Assembly (NCBI GenBank): GCA_030145205.1
Contig: JAQYVZ010000012.1
Location: 1-64,000 of the forward strand
Direction of reading: 5' to 3'
Source: Desulfuromonadales bacterium
GTDB lineage: Bacteria > Desulfobacterota > Desulfuromonadia > Desulfuromonadales > BM103
DNA length: 64,000 bases
Under the pieces are notes generated by a model. That model saw nothing but the letters and a program-made list of their open reading frames with translations. It was not told the origin of the DNA and did no database searches. Below are positions 33,665-42,896 of the stretch, piece by piece; position 1 is the stretch's first letter; the number at the start of each line of letters is the position of its first letter. Position numbers and translations under genes: made by a program.

Positions 33665-35638
33665 ATGACCAGAATGATTTCATTTTTCCTGGCAGCCCTG
33701 CTGGCACTGCCCATGACGGGCTTCGCTGCGAGCAGCGAAGAAGCCATGATGCAAGAGCTGCAGAAGCAGATCGCGGATCTCAGCGAAGAGCTTGAAGATC
33801 TGACTGATCGTCTCGACGATGCCGAGCGGCATTCCTCACTCGACCGCATTGAGTTTACCGGCGACATGCGCCACAAGGTCGATAGCCTGCAGTACGAGGA
33901 TGTGACCTTTAATCCGGGCATTGCTGTTGACTTTGCCGACTTTTTCCAAAAGGCTGAAGAAGGCATCCTCTATCAGGGTGACGGCCCTCTCGGATCTTTC
34001 AATCCACTGTTCGACGTTGCAAACCCCAGCAGCCCGTTGGAAGAGATGTTTTCCAATCTTTACAACGATGACCCGGAAGCATTTGGTCAGCTCAACACGG
34101 GCTTCTACTACGACTTTTTCGGCAAAGTCATGTCGGCTCAAATGGGCCAGGACGCCGGGTTGGGCCTGATGACCCCGATGTACGATCCGTCAACGGGGAC
34201 CCCAGTCTACCCGCTGGACTATCTGTTCCAAAACATTTACGACACTGACCCCACTGCCTTCGGCAACCTGATGACCCAGTTCCAGGGATGGGCGGGTGCA
34301 GGAATGCCGAGCGCGCCTGCCATCGGCAACTTCCGCCTGATTGATGCTCCCAGCAAATATGACCTCGACAACAGTATCCTCCAGACCTCGCGCCTGCGCC
34401 TCAACATGAAGGCCAAAGTCTGGAATAACGTCAAGTTCTCCGGTCGTCTGGTCATGTACAAGAACTGGGGCGATTCGACCGGTTCGAAGGTGTTCGACTC
34501 CTGGAACAGCTTCACCATGGACGCCACCAACAGCGGCAATACCACCGGCGATCTGCTGCATGTTGATCGCGCTTTCTTCGACTGGAGCAACATTGGCGAC
34601 ACGGGCGTCTACCTGTCGATCGGCCGTCGTCCTTCGACCTACGGTCCGCCGACCGAGTTCCGCGAGAACGAAATGCGCGGCGGCACCCCGACCGGCAACG
34701 TCATGAACCTCAACTTCGACGGCATCACCATCGGTCGTCATCTGGAAGACATTACCGGCATCCCCGGCATGGTCGCCCGCTTCTGCTACGGCCAGGGCTA
34801 CGAGTCGGAATGGGGTAACGGCGAACTGTTCAACAACGTCGAAACTGAAGACACTCACTTCGCGGGCTTCAACTTCGACCTCTACAACGACGGCAAAACC
34901 TTCCTGCAGACCACGATTTTCACGGCTCAGGACATCGCCGACGGCTTCAAAGGGGTTCTCGCGTTCCCGACCGAGTACGCCGAGCTGTTTGCTCCGACGC
35001 TGTACAGCGACATGCAGAAGTTCCCCACCTTTAACTTCGTGACGCGCTATCAGCCAAGCGTCAACATCGGCGACATTAACCTCGGTGGCCTTGTCTTTTC
35101 CCGTCAGGAAGACAATGGCATCAACTGGTTCGTTTCGGGCGGTTGGACGCAGCTGCGCCCCAACGGTGAAGCCGGTATGTTCGGCGGCATGGGAACCGAT
35201 GCAGTCTTCCAGGCACAGCTGAGCGACGATGGCAGTGAAGTCTTCATGGCTCCGGTTGGAGCAACCGAAAGCAAAACTCGCGACGGCTATGGCCTCTACG
35301 CCGGCGTGCAGATCCCGGCTCCAATGGGTAAGGTCGGCTTTGAGTACAACTACGGATCCAAGTGGTACACCCCCTTCACCCAGGTGCAGGATGATGTGGT
35401 TGGCAGCAAGCTGGCAACCCGCGGTCATGTCGGCGAAGCCTACTACATCGTCGAAGTCAACCCGCGTATGTTCCTGAAGTTCGGTGGCATTTACTACGAC
35501 TACGAGTACAGCGGCAGCGGCTCGCCAGTCGGCGCACCGAAGAAGATCAAAGACATCCAGGACGGCACAGCTTATTCCCTGTTGCCCGTTGTGGACAAAG
35601 CTTGGGACCTCAATGCATCAATTACAATGAAGTTCTAA
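33665..35638 (+). CDS. DUF3373-type outer-membrane porin-like protein
   Basis: The 657-residue protein has a signal peptide (cleavage near GFAA-SSEE). A short coiled-coil, MMQELQKQIADLSEELEDLTDRL in parts, follows, as in many trimeric or periplasm-spanning porins. The long strand-rich body ends in phenylalanine (SITMKF), consistent with an outer-membrane barrel. Segments such as VDRAFFDWSN, ISIGRRPSTYGPP and FRENEMRGGTPTGN fit the DUF3373 family, found beside multiheme cytochromes in Geobacter relatives. AAGGAGAAGAACGT precedes the ATG. The neighbours suggest it helps electrons or substrates cross the outer membrane. Confidence 0.75.
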   Translation: MTRMISFFLAALLALPMTGFAASSEEAMMQELQKQIADLSEELEDLTDRLDDAERHSSLDRIEFTGDMRHKVDSLQYEDVTFNPGIAVDFADFFQKAEEGILYQGDGPLGSFNPLFDVANPSSPLEEMFSNLYNDDPEAFGQLNTGFYYDFFGKVMSAQMGQDAGLGLMTPMYDPSTGTPVYPLDYLFQNIYDTDPTAFGNLMTQFQGWAGAGMPSAPAIGNFRLIDAPSKYDLDNSILQTSRLRLNMKAKVWNNVKFSGRLVMYKNWGDSTGSKVFDSWNSFTMDATNSGNTTGDLLHVDRAFFDWSNIGDTGVYLSIGRRPSTYGPPTEFRENEMRGGTPTGNVMNLNFDGITIGRHLEDITGIPGMVARFCYGQGYESEWGNGELFNNVETEDTHFAGFNFDLYNDGKTFLQTTIFTAQDIADGFKGVLAFPTEYAELFAPTLYSDMQKFPTFNFVTRYQPSVNIGDINLGGLVFSRQEDNGINWFVSGGWTQLRPNGEAGMFGGMGTDAVFQAQLSDDGSEVFMAPVGATESKTRDGYGLYAGVQIPAPMGKVGFEYNYGSKWYTPFTQVQDDVVGSKLATRGHVGEAYYIVEVNPRMFLKFGGIYYDYEYSGSGSPVGAPKKIKDIQDGTAYSLLPVVDKAWDLNASITMKF

Positions 35639-35649
35639 ACCTGCAGAAT

Positions 35650-35684
35650 GTAAAAGGGAGAGGCGAGTTCCTCTCCCTTTTACT
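35650..35684 (+). terminator. Intrinsic terminator after the DUF3373 gene
   Basis: GTAAAAGGGAGAGG / CCTCTCCCTTTTAC forms a perfect 14-bp stem. It partly isolates the octaheme cytochrome gene from the porin gene. Confidence 0.85.
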
Positions 35685-35712
35685 TGCGAAAAAACATCAA
35701 TATATCTATATT
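35684..35712 (+). promoter_or_regulatory. Candidate promoter of the octaheme tetrathionate-reductase-family gene
   Basis: TTGCGA and TATATT are separated by 17 bp in an AT-rich stretch just after the terminator. Confidence 0.4.
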
Positions 35713-35799
35713 ATACGACCGTTGCATTTCCAACAGCGTCTGATAAACATTTAAATTCACGGCCGTATTGTTTCACCAAGCCAACAGGAGACACTCATC

Positions 35800-37170
35800 A
35801 TGAAGAACGTTTTCCGAACCGGCATTCTGCTGGGGCTATTTGCCCTCACAGTCGCCATCCAACCTGCCATCGCTGGTCCCGATCATTCGAAATTCATCAA
35901 GGGCCCCTTTGAAACCGGCCCAGAAGTCACCACAGCCTGCCTCAAGTGCCACGAGGGACATGCCCAGGACTTCATGAAAACTACTCACTGGACCTGGTCG
36001 CAAGAGCAGGTGATTAATGGTGAAACGGTCAACCGTGGCAAGAAGAACGTGATCAACAACTTCTGCACCTCAATCGAAAGCAACTGGCCGCGCTGCACCA
36101 GCTGTCACGCCGGTTACGGTTGGGAAGATGCCAACTTTGATTTTAACGACGCAACCAACGTCGACTGCCTGGTCTGTCACGACACCACAGGCACCTATCT
36201 GAAATCATCCACCGATGCGGGCCGGCCGTTCAAGACGGTCAACCTGCTCAAAGTGGCCCAGAAGGTTGGCGAACCGACCCGCTTCAACTGCGGCACCTGC
36301 CACTTCTACGGCGGCGGCGGCGACGCGGTCAAGCATGGTGACCTCGACTCCTCGATCGAATACCCGACTCGTGAAATTGATGTTCACATGGACGCCGACG
36401 GCAACGACTTCTCCTGCCAGGAATGTCACGTAACCGAAGCCCACAACATCCCCGGCAACTCATTGGGCGTTTCGCCGGCTGCCGACAACCACTTTGATTG
36501 TTCCTCCTGTCACACTGCTGAGCCGCATGAGCAGTCTCGCCTGAACCAGCATACGGCAAAAGTGGCCTGTCAGACCTGCCACATTCCTTACTATGCCAAG
36601 GAAGTCCCCACCAAGCTTGCGTGGGACTGGTCAACCGCCGGCAGCGATGAGCATGGCGACATCAAGGATGAGCACGGCAAGCACGCCTATGCGAAGAAGA
36701 AAGGTCACTTCATGTGGGGCAAGATGGTACAGCCAGAATATGCCTGGTACAACGGCGTGGGCGGTGCCTATAACAAAGGGGACAAGATGGACCCGGCCCA
36801 GGTCACCAAACTGGCCTACCCGATGGGCAGCATCGAAGACATGGATGCCAAGATCTATCCCTTCAAGGTTCATCGCGGCAAGCAGATCTACGATGCCAAG
36901 CACAACTACTTCCTGGTTGCCAAGGTTTACGGTGACGGCGGCTACTGGACTGAGTTCGACTGGGACAAAGCAGCCCGCCTCGGCTCCGAAGCCAGCGGCC
37001 TGAAGTACAGCGGCGAGTACGGCTTCGCCGCCACGGAAATGTACTGGCGTCTCAACCACATGGTCTCCCCCAAGGAAGAGTCGCTTGGTTGCCTCGAATG
37101 TCATGGCGACAACGGCCGCTTCGACTGGCAGGCTCTTGGTTACCAGGGTGATCCACTGGACGCCAAGTAA
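35800..37170 (+). CDS. Octaheme c-type cytochrome, tetrathionate-reductase family
   Basis: The 456-residue precursor has a signal peptide (cleavage near AIAG-PDHS) and eight CXXCH motifs: CLKCH, CTSCH, CLVCH, CGTCH, CQECH, CSSCH, CQTCH and CLECH. The order and the segments KTTHWTW, NNFCTSIESNWPRCTSCHAGYGW and the long heme-free stretch before the last motif match the octaheme tetrathionate reductase (OTR) family. Its Shewanella member reduces tetrathionate, nitrite and hydroxylamine in vitro. A lysine, not a histidine, is the expected distal ligand of the active heme; which one I cannot fix. AGGAG precedes the ATG. The physiological substrate here is unknown. Confidence 0.85.
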   Translation: MKNVFRTGILLGLFALTVAIQPAIAGPDHSKFIKGPFETGPEVTTACLKCHEGHAQDFMKTTHWTWSQEQVINGETVNRGKKNVINNFCTSIESNWPRCTSCHAGYGWEDANFDFNDATNVDCLVCHDTTGTYLKSSTDAGRPFKTVNLLKVAQKVGEPTRFNCGTCHFYGGGGDAVKHGDLDSSIEYPTREIDVHMDADGNDFSCQECHVTEAHNIPGNSLGVSPAADNHFDCSSCHTAEPHEQSRLNQHTAKVACQTCHIPYYAKEVPTKLAWDWSTAGSDEHGDIKDEHGKHAYAKKKGHFMWGKMVQPEYAWYNGVGGAYNKGDKMDPAQVTKLAYPMGSIEDMDAKIYPFKVHRGKQIYDAKHNYFLVAKVYGDGGYWTEFDWDKAARLGSEASGLKYSGEYGFAATEMYWRLNHMVSPKEESLGCLECHGDNGRFDWQALGYQGDPLDAK

Positions 37171-37195
37171 GTCGGATGTTACACGCAGGGCAAGC

Positions 37196-37228
37196 AAAGC
37201 GGGGCTGAGTACTCAGCCCCGCTTTTTT
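37196..37228 (+). terminator. Intrinsic terminator of the octaheme cytochrome gene
   Basis: AAAGCGGGGCTGAG and the complementary CTCAGCCCCGCTTT form a 14-bp stem, closed by a short TA loop, that runs into T residues. Confidence 0.93.
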
Positions 37229-37325
37229 ATTGAGCAACAGTCCTCGATGACCGGCATTAAATCGATATTGAATTTTTCTAAAAATGGAGATATCCTTACG
37301 TTTCCCAACTCAGAAGGAGTCTCAC

Positions 37326-37526
37326 ATGTTTGGATTAGGAACCACAGAACTGATTATCATTCTGGTGCTCGTGCTGATTATTTTCGGCGCAGGCAAGCTG
37401 CCTTCTGTAGGTGGTGCCATGGGCAAGGGCTTGCGCAACTTCAAGGACGGCATAAAAGACGGCGCCGAAGAGAAGGATGAGGCTGACCCGGATCAGCTCG
37501 AAAACAACGATCAGGATAAATCCTGA
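37326..37526 (+). CDS. tatA: Twin-arginine translocase TatA/E-type subunit
   Basis: The 66-residue protein has the TatA layout: a short N-terminal membrane helix ([21 protein letters not shown], in two parts), the hinge [17 protein letters not shown], an amphipathic helix and an acidic tail. TatA multimers form the pore that exports folded proteins such as metalloenzymes. AAGGAG lies 6 bases before the ATG at 37326. tatB and tatC are not adjacent. A terminator follows. Confidence 0.92.
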   Translation: MFGLGTTELIIILVLVLIIFGAGKLPSVGGAMGKGLRNFKDGIKDGAEEKDEADPDQLENNDQDKS

Positions 37527-37552
37527 GCTGTCTGCAGCGCCAGATGACACAT

Positions 37553-37588
37553 AAAGAGAGCCCCGTAACTGCGTTACGGGGCTCTCTT
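37553..37588 (+). terminator. Bidirectional intrinsic terminator
   Basis: AAAGAGAGCCCCGTAA / TTACGGGGCTCTCTTT forms a 16-bp stem with a short loop between tatA and the convergent OmpA-type gene. Confidence 0.93.
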
Positions 37589-37643
37589 TGTTTAGCATCC
37601 TCTTCGGGCCAGGCAGAAGCCCAGTCCGAACTCCACTCCGGGA

Positions 37644-38291
37644 CTAGCCCTGTGGGGCGATTGTAATCACTACCCGCCGGTTCAGCTGACGACCCTCAGC
37701 GGTATAGTTATTGGCGACCGGCTGACCTTCCCCATATCCGATCGTCGTGACCCGACCAACAGCGACGCCCTGCTCGATCAAGGCATTCTTGACCCCCATG
37801 GCACGCCGCTCGGAGAGTTCCTGATTCAGCTCTTCCGAACCGGTACTGTCAGTGTGACCAGCGACAGTAATCCGGGTCTGAGGATACTGATTCAACACTT
37901 GGGCCACCCGTTGGATCTCCGTATAAGCGCCTGGCTTGAGTGAGGCAGAACCAACATCGTACAAGACATCCGACTTGAAGGTCACAGCCAGCAGGTTGGC
38001 GTTGCGCTGAATATTGGCCGATTCAGAGGCGGCAAACTGCTGCCGCAGGGCGGCTTCCTGGTTGTCCATGTAACGACCAATACCGCCACCAGCGACGCCG
38101 CCAAGCACAGCCCCGATCCCGGCGCCAAGCAGGGTAGCCTCGGTGTCGCCACCGATCACTTGGCCGAGTCCGGCCCCCACTGCGGCGCCAACTCCGGTGC
38201 CGATCATTGCTCCCTGTTGGGTTTTGTTGGTGGGTTGAACACATCCCATAGCGAGTATCGCCATCAACGCCACAAGTAACAACCTTTTCAT
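37644..38291 (-). CDS. OmpA-family peptidoglycan-associated lipoprotein with glycine-zipper segment
   Basis: The 215-residue precursor has a lipobox LAMGC. After the lipidated cysteine comes a glycine-rich stretch of about 45 residues (GTGVGAAVGAGLGQVIGG, GAGIGAVLGGVAGGGIG) typical of glycine-zipper inner- or outer-membrane insertion. The C-terminal OmpA-like domain (about residues 105-215) has the peptidoglycan-binding pattern TVAGHTDSTGSEELNQELSERRA and TIGYGEGQPVANN...R.LNRRVVI. It links the outer membrane to the cell wall. The ATG at 38291 has GGAG 8 bases upstream; the ATG two codons earlier is too close to it. Confidence 0.9.
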   Translation of the reverse strand: MKRLLLVALMAILAMGCVQPTNKTQQGAMIGTGVGAAVGAGLGQVIGGDTEATLLGAGIGAVLGGVAGGGIGRYMDNQEAALRQQFAASESANIQRNANLLAVTFKSDVLYDVGSASLKPGAYTEIQRVAQVLNQYPQTRITVAGHTDSTGSEELNQELSERRAMGVKNALIEQGVAVGRVTTIGYGEGQPVANNYTAEGRQLNRRVVITIAPQG

Positions 38292-38585
38292 TATCATCTC
38301 TCCTTTGCTATTTCTGAGGTCAATCTCAGTGTTGTATAAATCACCCTTTCACAATCGTATCTCCTTTTCCGGCAACACGCAACAATCACAACTCATTTCA
38401 CTCGCTCAATGGCCACAGCGTCCGGTTGGAGCTGCAGCAAAGCGGGGCCGGCCAATGCTTGCCATTTTTTTTTCTGCATGTTAGTTTTCTCTATTGCCTG
38501 CGGGGGGTTACCCTAGGTCTTCCTGGCAGACGAAAGCCCGCCTCATGCGGCAGTCATCATCATCAATTGCGGAGGTTCACCTATC

Positions 38586-38873
38586 ATGAAAATTTCACGT
38601 GCCGAAGTGGAGCACGTCAGCCGTTTGGCTCGTCTTGCTCTGGACGACCAGGAGATCGCCTCCCTGCAGGAGGATATGGACCAGATTCTTGGCTATGTCG
38701 AGCAGCTCAATCAACTGGAGACGCAGGAGATCACACCGACGGCGCATGCTGTCCCCATGGAAAACGCCTTGCGCGAGGATACCATCCGGCCAGGCTTCAG
38801 CCGTGAGCAGGCGCTCGCCAATGCTCCGGCCTCGGACCCCTCTGGATTCCGCGTTCCCCGCGTGATTGAATAA
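38586..38873 (+). CDS. gatC: Asp-tRNA(Asn)/Glu-tRNA(Gln) amidotransferase subunit C
   Basis: The 95-residue protein matches GatC: KISRAEVEHVSRLARLAL at the N-terminus, a helical middle and DNV-like region, and GFRVPRVIE at the C-terminus. It stabilises the GatAB amidotransferase, which converts misacylated Glu-tRNA(Gln) or Asp-tRNA(Asn) to the correct amide. GGAGG lies 8 bases before the ATG. It opens an operon of at least six genes. The 294 bp before it hold no clear promoter or leader element that I can name. Confidence 0.95.
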   Translation: MKISRAEVEHVSRLARLALDDQEIASLQEDMDQILGYVEQLNQLETQEITPTAHAVPMENALREDTIRPGFSREQALANAPASDPSGFRVPRVIE

Positions 38874-38901
38874 TTTGCAACTTCCCTGAATGGATGCCCC
38901 T

Positions 38902-40359
38902 ATGACGCTTTACGATTTATCTCTGACGGAACTGCGCAAACAGCTGGATGCAGGAGAGATCACCTCCGAGCAGGTGACGCAGGAATACCTCGACCACATC
39001 GCCGCGACAAATGAAAATATCAACGCATTTATCACAATCTGCAAGGAAGAAGCCCTGGCAGACGCCCGCGCGGCAGACCAACGCATCGCTGCCGGCAAGG
39101 CGGCGCCTCTCACCGGCATACCGATTGCGCTTAAAGATATTTTTAACACGACCGGCATTCGCACGACCTGTGCTTCACGGATTCTGGAAAATTACGTTGC
39201 CCCGTATGACGCAACGGCAGTCGCCCACCTGAAGGATCAGAACGCCGTACTGCTTGGGAAGCTGAACATGGATGAATTTGCCATGGGCAGCTCCAACGAA
39301 AACTCGGCGTTTGGCCCGGTCCACAATCCCTGGAACACGGAGTGTGTTCCTGGCGGGTCCTCCGGCGGCAGTGCCGCTTCACTCGCGGCCCGACAAGCGG
39401 TTGCGACTCTGGGAACCGACACCGGCGGCTCGATCCGCCTGCCGGCGGCGCACTGCGGAGTGGTCGGCCTCAAACCAACTTACGGGCGGGTGTCGCGCTA
39501 CGGTGTCATTGCGTACGCATCTTCTCTCGACCAAGTCGGCCCACTGGCCCGGAATGTCGAAGACTGTGCCCTGTTGCTGCAGGCGATCGCTGGATTTGAC
39601 TCGGCCGATTCCACTTCGGTCGACACGCCGGTCCCGGATTACACCGCGACCCTCGCCGACTCGGTTGCCGGATTGAAAATCGGTTTGCCACGCGAATATT
39701 TCATTGAGGGCCTGGACGATGATGTCCGTCGCGCCGTCGATCAGGCGATTGCAACTTACAAGAGCCTCGGCGCCGAACTGGTGGAAGTCAGCCTGCCGCA
39801 TACCGACTATGCTGTTGCGTGTTACTATCTGATCGCCACAGCTGAAGCCTCCAGCAACCTGGCCCGTTATGATGGCGTGCGCTTCGGCCGACGAGCGGCC
39901 GACAGCAAGGACCTGATCGATATGTACACCCGCAGCCGCGCTGAAGGCTTTGGAGCTGAAGTCAAGCGCCGCATCATGCTCGGCACCTACGCACTGTCAT
40001 CCGGCTACTACGACGCCTATTACCTGAAAGCACAAAAGGTCCGCACCCTGATACGACAGGACTTCACAGAGGCCTTCTCCAAGGTGGATGTCCTACTCAC
40101 ACCTGTGGCGCCGACCCCGGCCTTCCTTCTTGGCGAAAAGACCGATGACCCGTTGCAGATGTACCTGTCAGACATCTTTACCGTCCCAGTCAATCTGGCC
40201 GGCACCTGCAGCATGAGCCTGCCGTGCGGCCTGTCGGACACCGGCCTGCCGATCGGGCTGCAGTTGGTCGGCAAACCGTTTGATGAAGCCACCCTGCTCC
40301 AAACCGCCTACGCCTTTGAGCAGGCCACGGAATGGCACAAGCAGAAAGCGAATATTTAA
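38902..40359 (+). CDS. gatA: Asp-tRNA(Asn)/Glu-tRNA(Gln) amidotransferase subunit A
   Basis: This is the glutaminase subunit that supplies ammonia to GatB. The amidase Ser-Ser-Lys triad is visible: the lysine in IPIALKDIF, the first serine in [10 protein letters not shown] and the nucleophile in [11 protein letters not shown]. The length is normal (about 485 residues). Starts at 38890 or 38902 are both possible; I prefer 38902 because GatA proteins normally begin with the LYDL segment. It follows gatC by 28 bp. Confidence 0.95.
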   Translation: MTLYDLSLTELRKQLDAGEITSEQVTQEYLDHIAATNENINAFITICKEEALADARAADQRIAAGKAAPLTGIPIALKDIFNTTGIRTTCASRILENYVAPYDATAVAHLKDQNAVLLGKLNMDEFAMGSSNENSAFGPVHNPWNTECVPGGSSGGSAASLAARQAVATLGTDTGGSIRLPAAHCGVVGLKPTYGRVSRYGVIAYASSLDQVGPLARNVEDCALLLQAIAGFDSADSTSVDTPVPDYTATLADSVAGLKIGLPREYFIEGLDDDVRRAVDQAIATYKSLGAELVEVSLPHTDYAVACYYLIATAEASSNLARYDGVRFGRRAADSKDLIDMYTRSRAEGFGAEVKRRIMLGTYALSSGYYDAYYLKAQKVRTLIRQDFTEAFSKVDVLLTPVAPTPAFLLGEKTDDPLQMYLSDIFTVPVNLAGTCSMSLPCGLSDTGLPIGLQLVGKPFDEATLLQTAYAFEQATEWHKQKANI

Positions 40360-40362
40360 ACC

Positions 40363-41811
40363 ATGTCCACCACATACGAAACCGTCATCGGCCTGGAAGT
40401 CCACGCCCAGCTGACCACCGACACCAAGATCTTCTGCGGCTGCTCCAAGACCTTCGGTCAGGAGGCGAACACGCAAACCTGCCCGGTCTGTCTCGGCCTT
40501 CCGGGCGCCTTGCCGGTTCTGAACGGTAAAGCGGTCGAATTCGCCATCAAGGCGGGCTTGGCCACCAACTGCGCCATTGCGCCGCGCTCGATCTTCGCCC
40601 GTAAGAACTACTTTTATCCAGACCTGCCGAAAGGCTACCAGATCTCCCAGTTCGAACTGCCCGTTTGCGAGCATGGCTGGCTGGATATCAACACCGAAGA
40701 GAGTGGCGAGAAGCGAATCGGCATCACCCGTATCCATATGGAGGAGGACGCCGGCAAACTGATCCATGGCGAGACGTCCGAAAACGCACGAACCTCCTTT
40801 GTCGATCTGAACCGCGCCTGCACCCCCCTGCTGGAGATTGTCTCCGAACCGGACATGCGCTCTGCCGACGAAGCGATTGCCTATCTGAAGAAACTTCACC
40901 AGATCGTGGTTTACCTCGGCGTCTGCGACGGCAACCTCGAAGAGGGCAGTTTCCGCTGCGATGCTAATGTCTCGATTCGACCGGTCGGGCAGGAGGAGTT
41001 GGGCACGCGCTCCGAACTGAAGAACATCAACTCCTTCCGGTTCATCAAGCAGGCGATTGAATACGAGGTCGAGCGCCAAGCCGACCTGCTGGACAACGGC
41101 GGCAAAGTTGTCCAGGAGACCCGCCTGTTCGACAGTCAAACCGGCATGACCCGCTCGATGCGCGGTAAAGAGGAGGCGCACGATTACCGCTATTTCCCCG
41201 ATCCGGACCTGGTCCCACTGGTGATTGATGAGGCCTGGATCGAACGGGTGCGCGGCACCCTGCCAGAGTTGCCTGACGCCAAGCGCGCCCGTTTTGAAAC
41301 CGATCTGGGGCTTTCCGCCTACGACGCCGAGATCCTGGCTGCCGATCAGGCGTTGGCCGCTTATTTTGAAGCCTGCGTGCCGCTGACCGGTGACGCCAAG
41401 CTCTGCGCCAACTGGGTGATGGGCGAGATTTCGCGCTGTCTCAATGATGAGAACATCGCCATCGACGCCGCACCGGTTTCAGCGGAGCTGTTAGCCGGCC
41501 TGCTCAAACGGATCAAAGACAACACCATCTCGGGCAAAATTGCCAAAACGGTCTTCGAGAAAATGTGGGCCTCCGGCAAGGATGCTGACAGCATTATCGA
41601 AGCCGAAGGGCTCAAGCAGGTGACCGACACTTCGGCCATCGAGGCCATGATCGACGAAATCATTGCCGCCAATCCGGGGCAGACTGCCGAGTTCCGTGCC
41701 GGCAAGGAGAAGCTGATGGGCTTCTTCGTCGGCCAAGTCATGAAAGCCAGTCAGGGCAAAGCGAATCCCGGCATGGTCAATCAAATTCTCCGCAAGAAAC
41801 TGTTAGGATAG
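40363..41811 (+). CDS. gatB: Asp-tRNA(Asn)/Glu-tRNA(Gln) amidotransferase subunit B
   Basis: The 482-residue kinase-transamidase subunit phosphorylates the misacylated carboxylate and amidates it. It starts [14 protein letters not shown], a GatB hallmark. The zinc-type cysteines are in FCGCSKTF and [35 protein letters not shown] and the C-terminal YqeY/tail domain ([27 protein letters not shown], in parts) are all present. It begins 3 bp after the gatA stop. Confidence 0.96.
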   Translation: MSTTYETVIGLEVHAQLTTDTKIFCGCSKTFGQEANTQTCPVCLGLPGALPVLNGKAVEFAIKAGLATNCAIAPRSIFARKNYFYPDLPKGYQISQFELPVCEHGWLDINTEESGEKRIGITRIHMEEDAGKLIHGETSENARTSFVDLNRACTPLLEIVSEPDMRSADEAIAYLKKLHQIVVYLGVCDGNLEEGSFRCDANVSIRPVGQEELGTRSELKNINSFRFIKQAIEYEVERQADLLDNGGKVVQETRLFDSQTGMTRSMRGKEEAHDYRYFPDPDLVPLVIDEAWIERVRGTLPELPDAKRARFETDLGLSAYDAEILAADQALAAYFEACVPLTGDAKLCANWVMGEISRCLNDENIAIDAAPVSAELLAGLLKRIKDNTISGKIAKTVFEKMWASGKDADSIIEAEGLKQVTDTSAIEAMIDEIIAANPGQTAEFRAGKEKLMGFFVGQVMKASQGKANPGMVNQILRKKLLG

Positions 41812-41816
41812 AACCC

Positions 41817-42896
41817 ATGAGCCAATGCGCTTTTTCAGCGAACACCTACGCCGGCATCCGACCGATCAAATACCAGAACAACGTCCTCTCCCTACTCGAC
41901 CAGCGCAAGCTACCGGGGGAGGAAATCTGGATCGACTACACCGACTACCAGGAAGTGGCGGAGGCCATCCGCAGCATGGTCGTGCGTGGTGCCCCTGCAA
42001 TCGGCATTACCGCAGCCTATGGCGCCTATTTGGGTGCCACGGCAATTGAGGCCAAAGACGCCGAGGATTTTGCCCAACAGTTTGACGCGATCTGCGCCAC
42101 GCTCAATGCGACCCGACCGACGGCAGTCAATCTCGCCTGGGCATTGGAGCGCATGCAACGTCTGGTCCGCGCCAACCTCAACCAACCCCCCATTAACCTC
42201 AAGATAGGCCTTGAGTACGAAGCCTTGGCCATTTTTGAGGAAGACCTCAGGATCAACATCGCCATGGGCCAAAATGGCGAAAAGCTGATCCCGGACCAGT
42301 CGCGTATCCTGACCCACTGCAACGCCGGCGCCCTGGCAACCGGAGGTTACGGCACCGCCCTCGGCGTTGTCCGTGCCGCCGTAAATGCCGGTAAGCAGGT
42401 CATGGTGCTGGCCGATGAAACCCGACCTTTCCTACAGGGAGCGCGCCTGACCGCCTGGGAACTGCAGCGCGACAAGATTCCGGTAACCCTGATCTGCGAC
42501 AACATGGCCGGCTATCTGATGAGCCTGGGTGGCATCGATTGCGTCATCGTTGGCGCCGACCGGGTTGCTGCCAACGGCGACGTCGCCAACAAGATCGGCA
42601 CCTACAGCGTTGCGGTCCTGGCAAAAGAGCACAACATCCCCTTTTATGTCGCCGCGCCGCTCTCGACGATCGACATGAATCTGGCCGAAGGGAAAGACAT
42701 TCCGATCGAGCAACGTGACACCCGCGAGATCAGCCACATCGGCGAAACCCAACTGGCTCCGGAAGGGATCAGCATACTGAATCCGGCATTTGATGTCACC
42801 CCGGCCCGGTTGGTCTCTGCTATCATCACTGAGCGGGGTGTTGTGCAAGACGACTATGTCGTAGGCCTGAAGAAATTAACCGGGAAAGGGTCCTGA
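41817..42896 (+). CDS. mtnA: S-methyl-5-thioribose-1-phosphate isomerase
   Basis: The 359-residue eIF2B-like isomerase interconverts 5-methylthioribose 1-phosphate and the corresponding ribulose in methionine salvage. Catalytic residues are seen as the cysteine in ILTHCNAGALATGGYGTALG and the aspartate in VIVGADRVAANGDVANKIGT. VVRGAPAIGITAAYG near the N-terminus is the substrate phosphate region. It lies 5 bp after gatB and abuts glnE, so it is transcribed with them. No other salvage genes are nearby. In some anaerobes MtnA works in a salvage shunt lacking later Mtn enzymes; that is possible here but not shown. Confidence 0.93.
   Translation: MSQCAFSANTYAGIRPIKYQNNVLSLLDQRKLPGEEIWIDYTDYQEVAEAIRSMVVRGAPAIGITAAYGAYLGATAIEAKDAEDFAQQFDAICATLNATRPTAVNLAWALERMQRLVRANLNQPPINLKIGLEYEALAIFEEDLRINIAMGQNGEKLIPDQSRILTHCNAGALATGGYGTALGVVRAAVNAGKQVMVLADETRPFLQGARLTAWELQRDKIPVTLICDNMAGYLMSLGGIDCVIVGADRVAANGDVANKIGTYSVAVLAKEHNIPFYVAAPLSTIDMNLAEGKDIPIEQRDTREISHIGETQLAPEGISILNPAFDVTPARLVSAIITERGVVQDDYVVGLKKLTGKGS

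Noticed and set aside
34190-35428. 412-codon open frame opposite the DUF3373 gene
   Set aside because: Antisense shadow; composition mirrors the coding strand.
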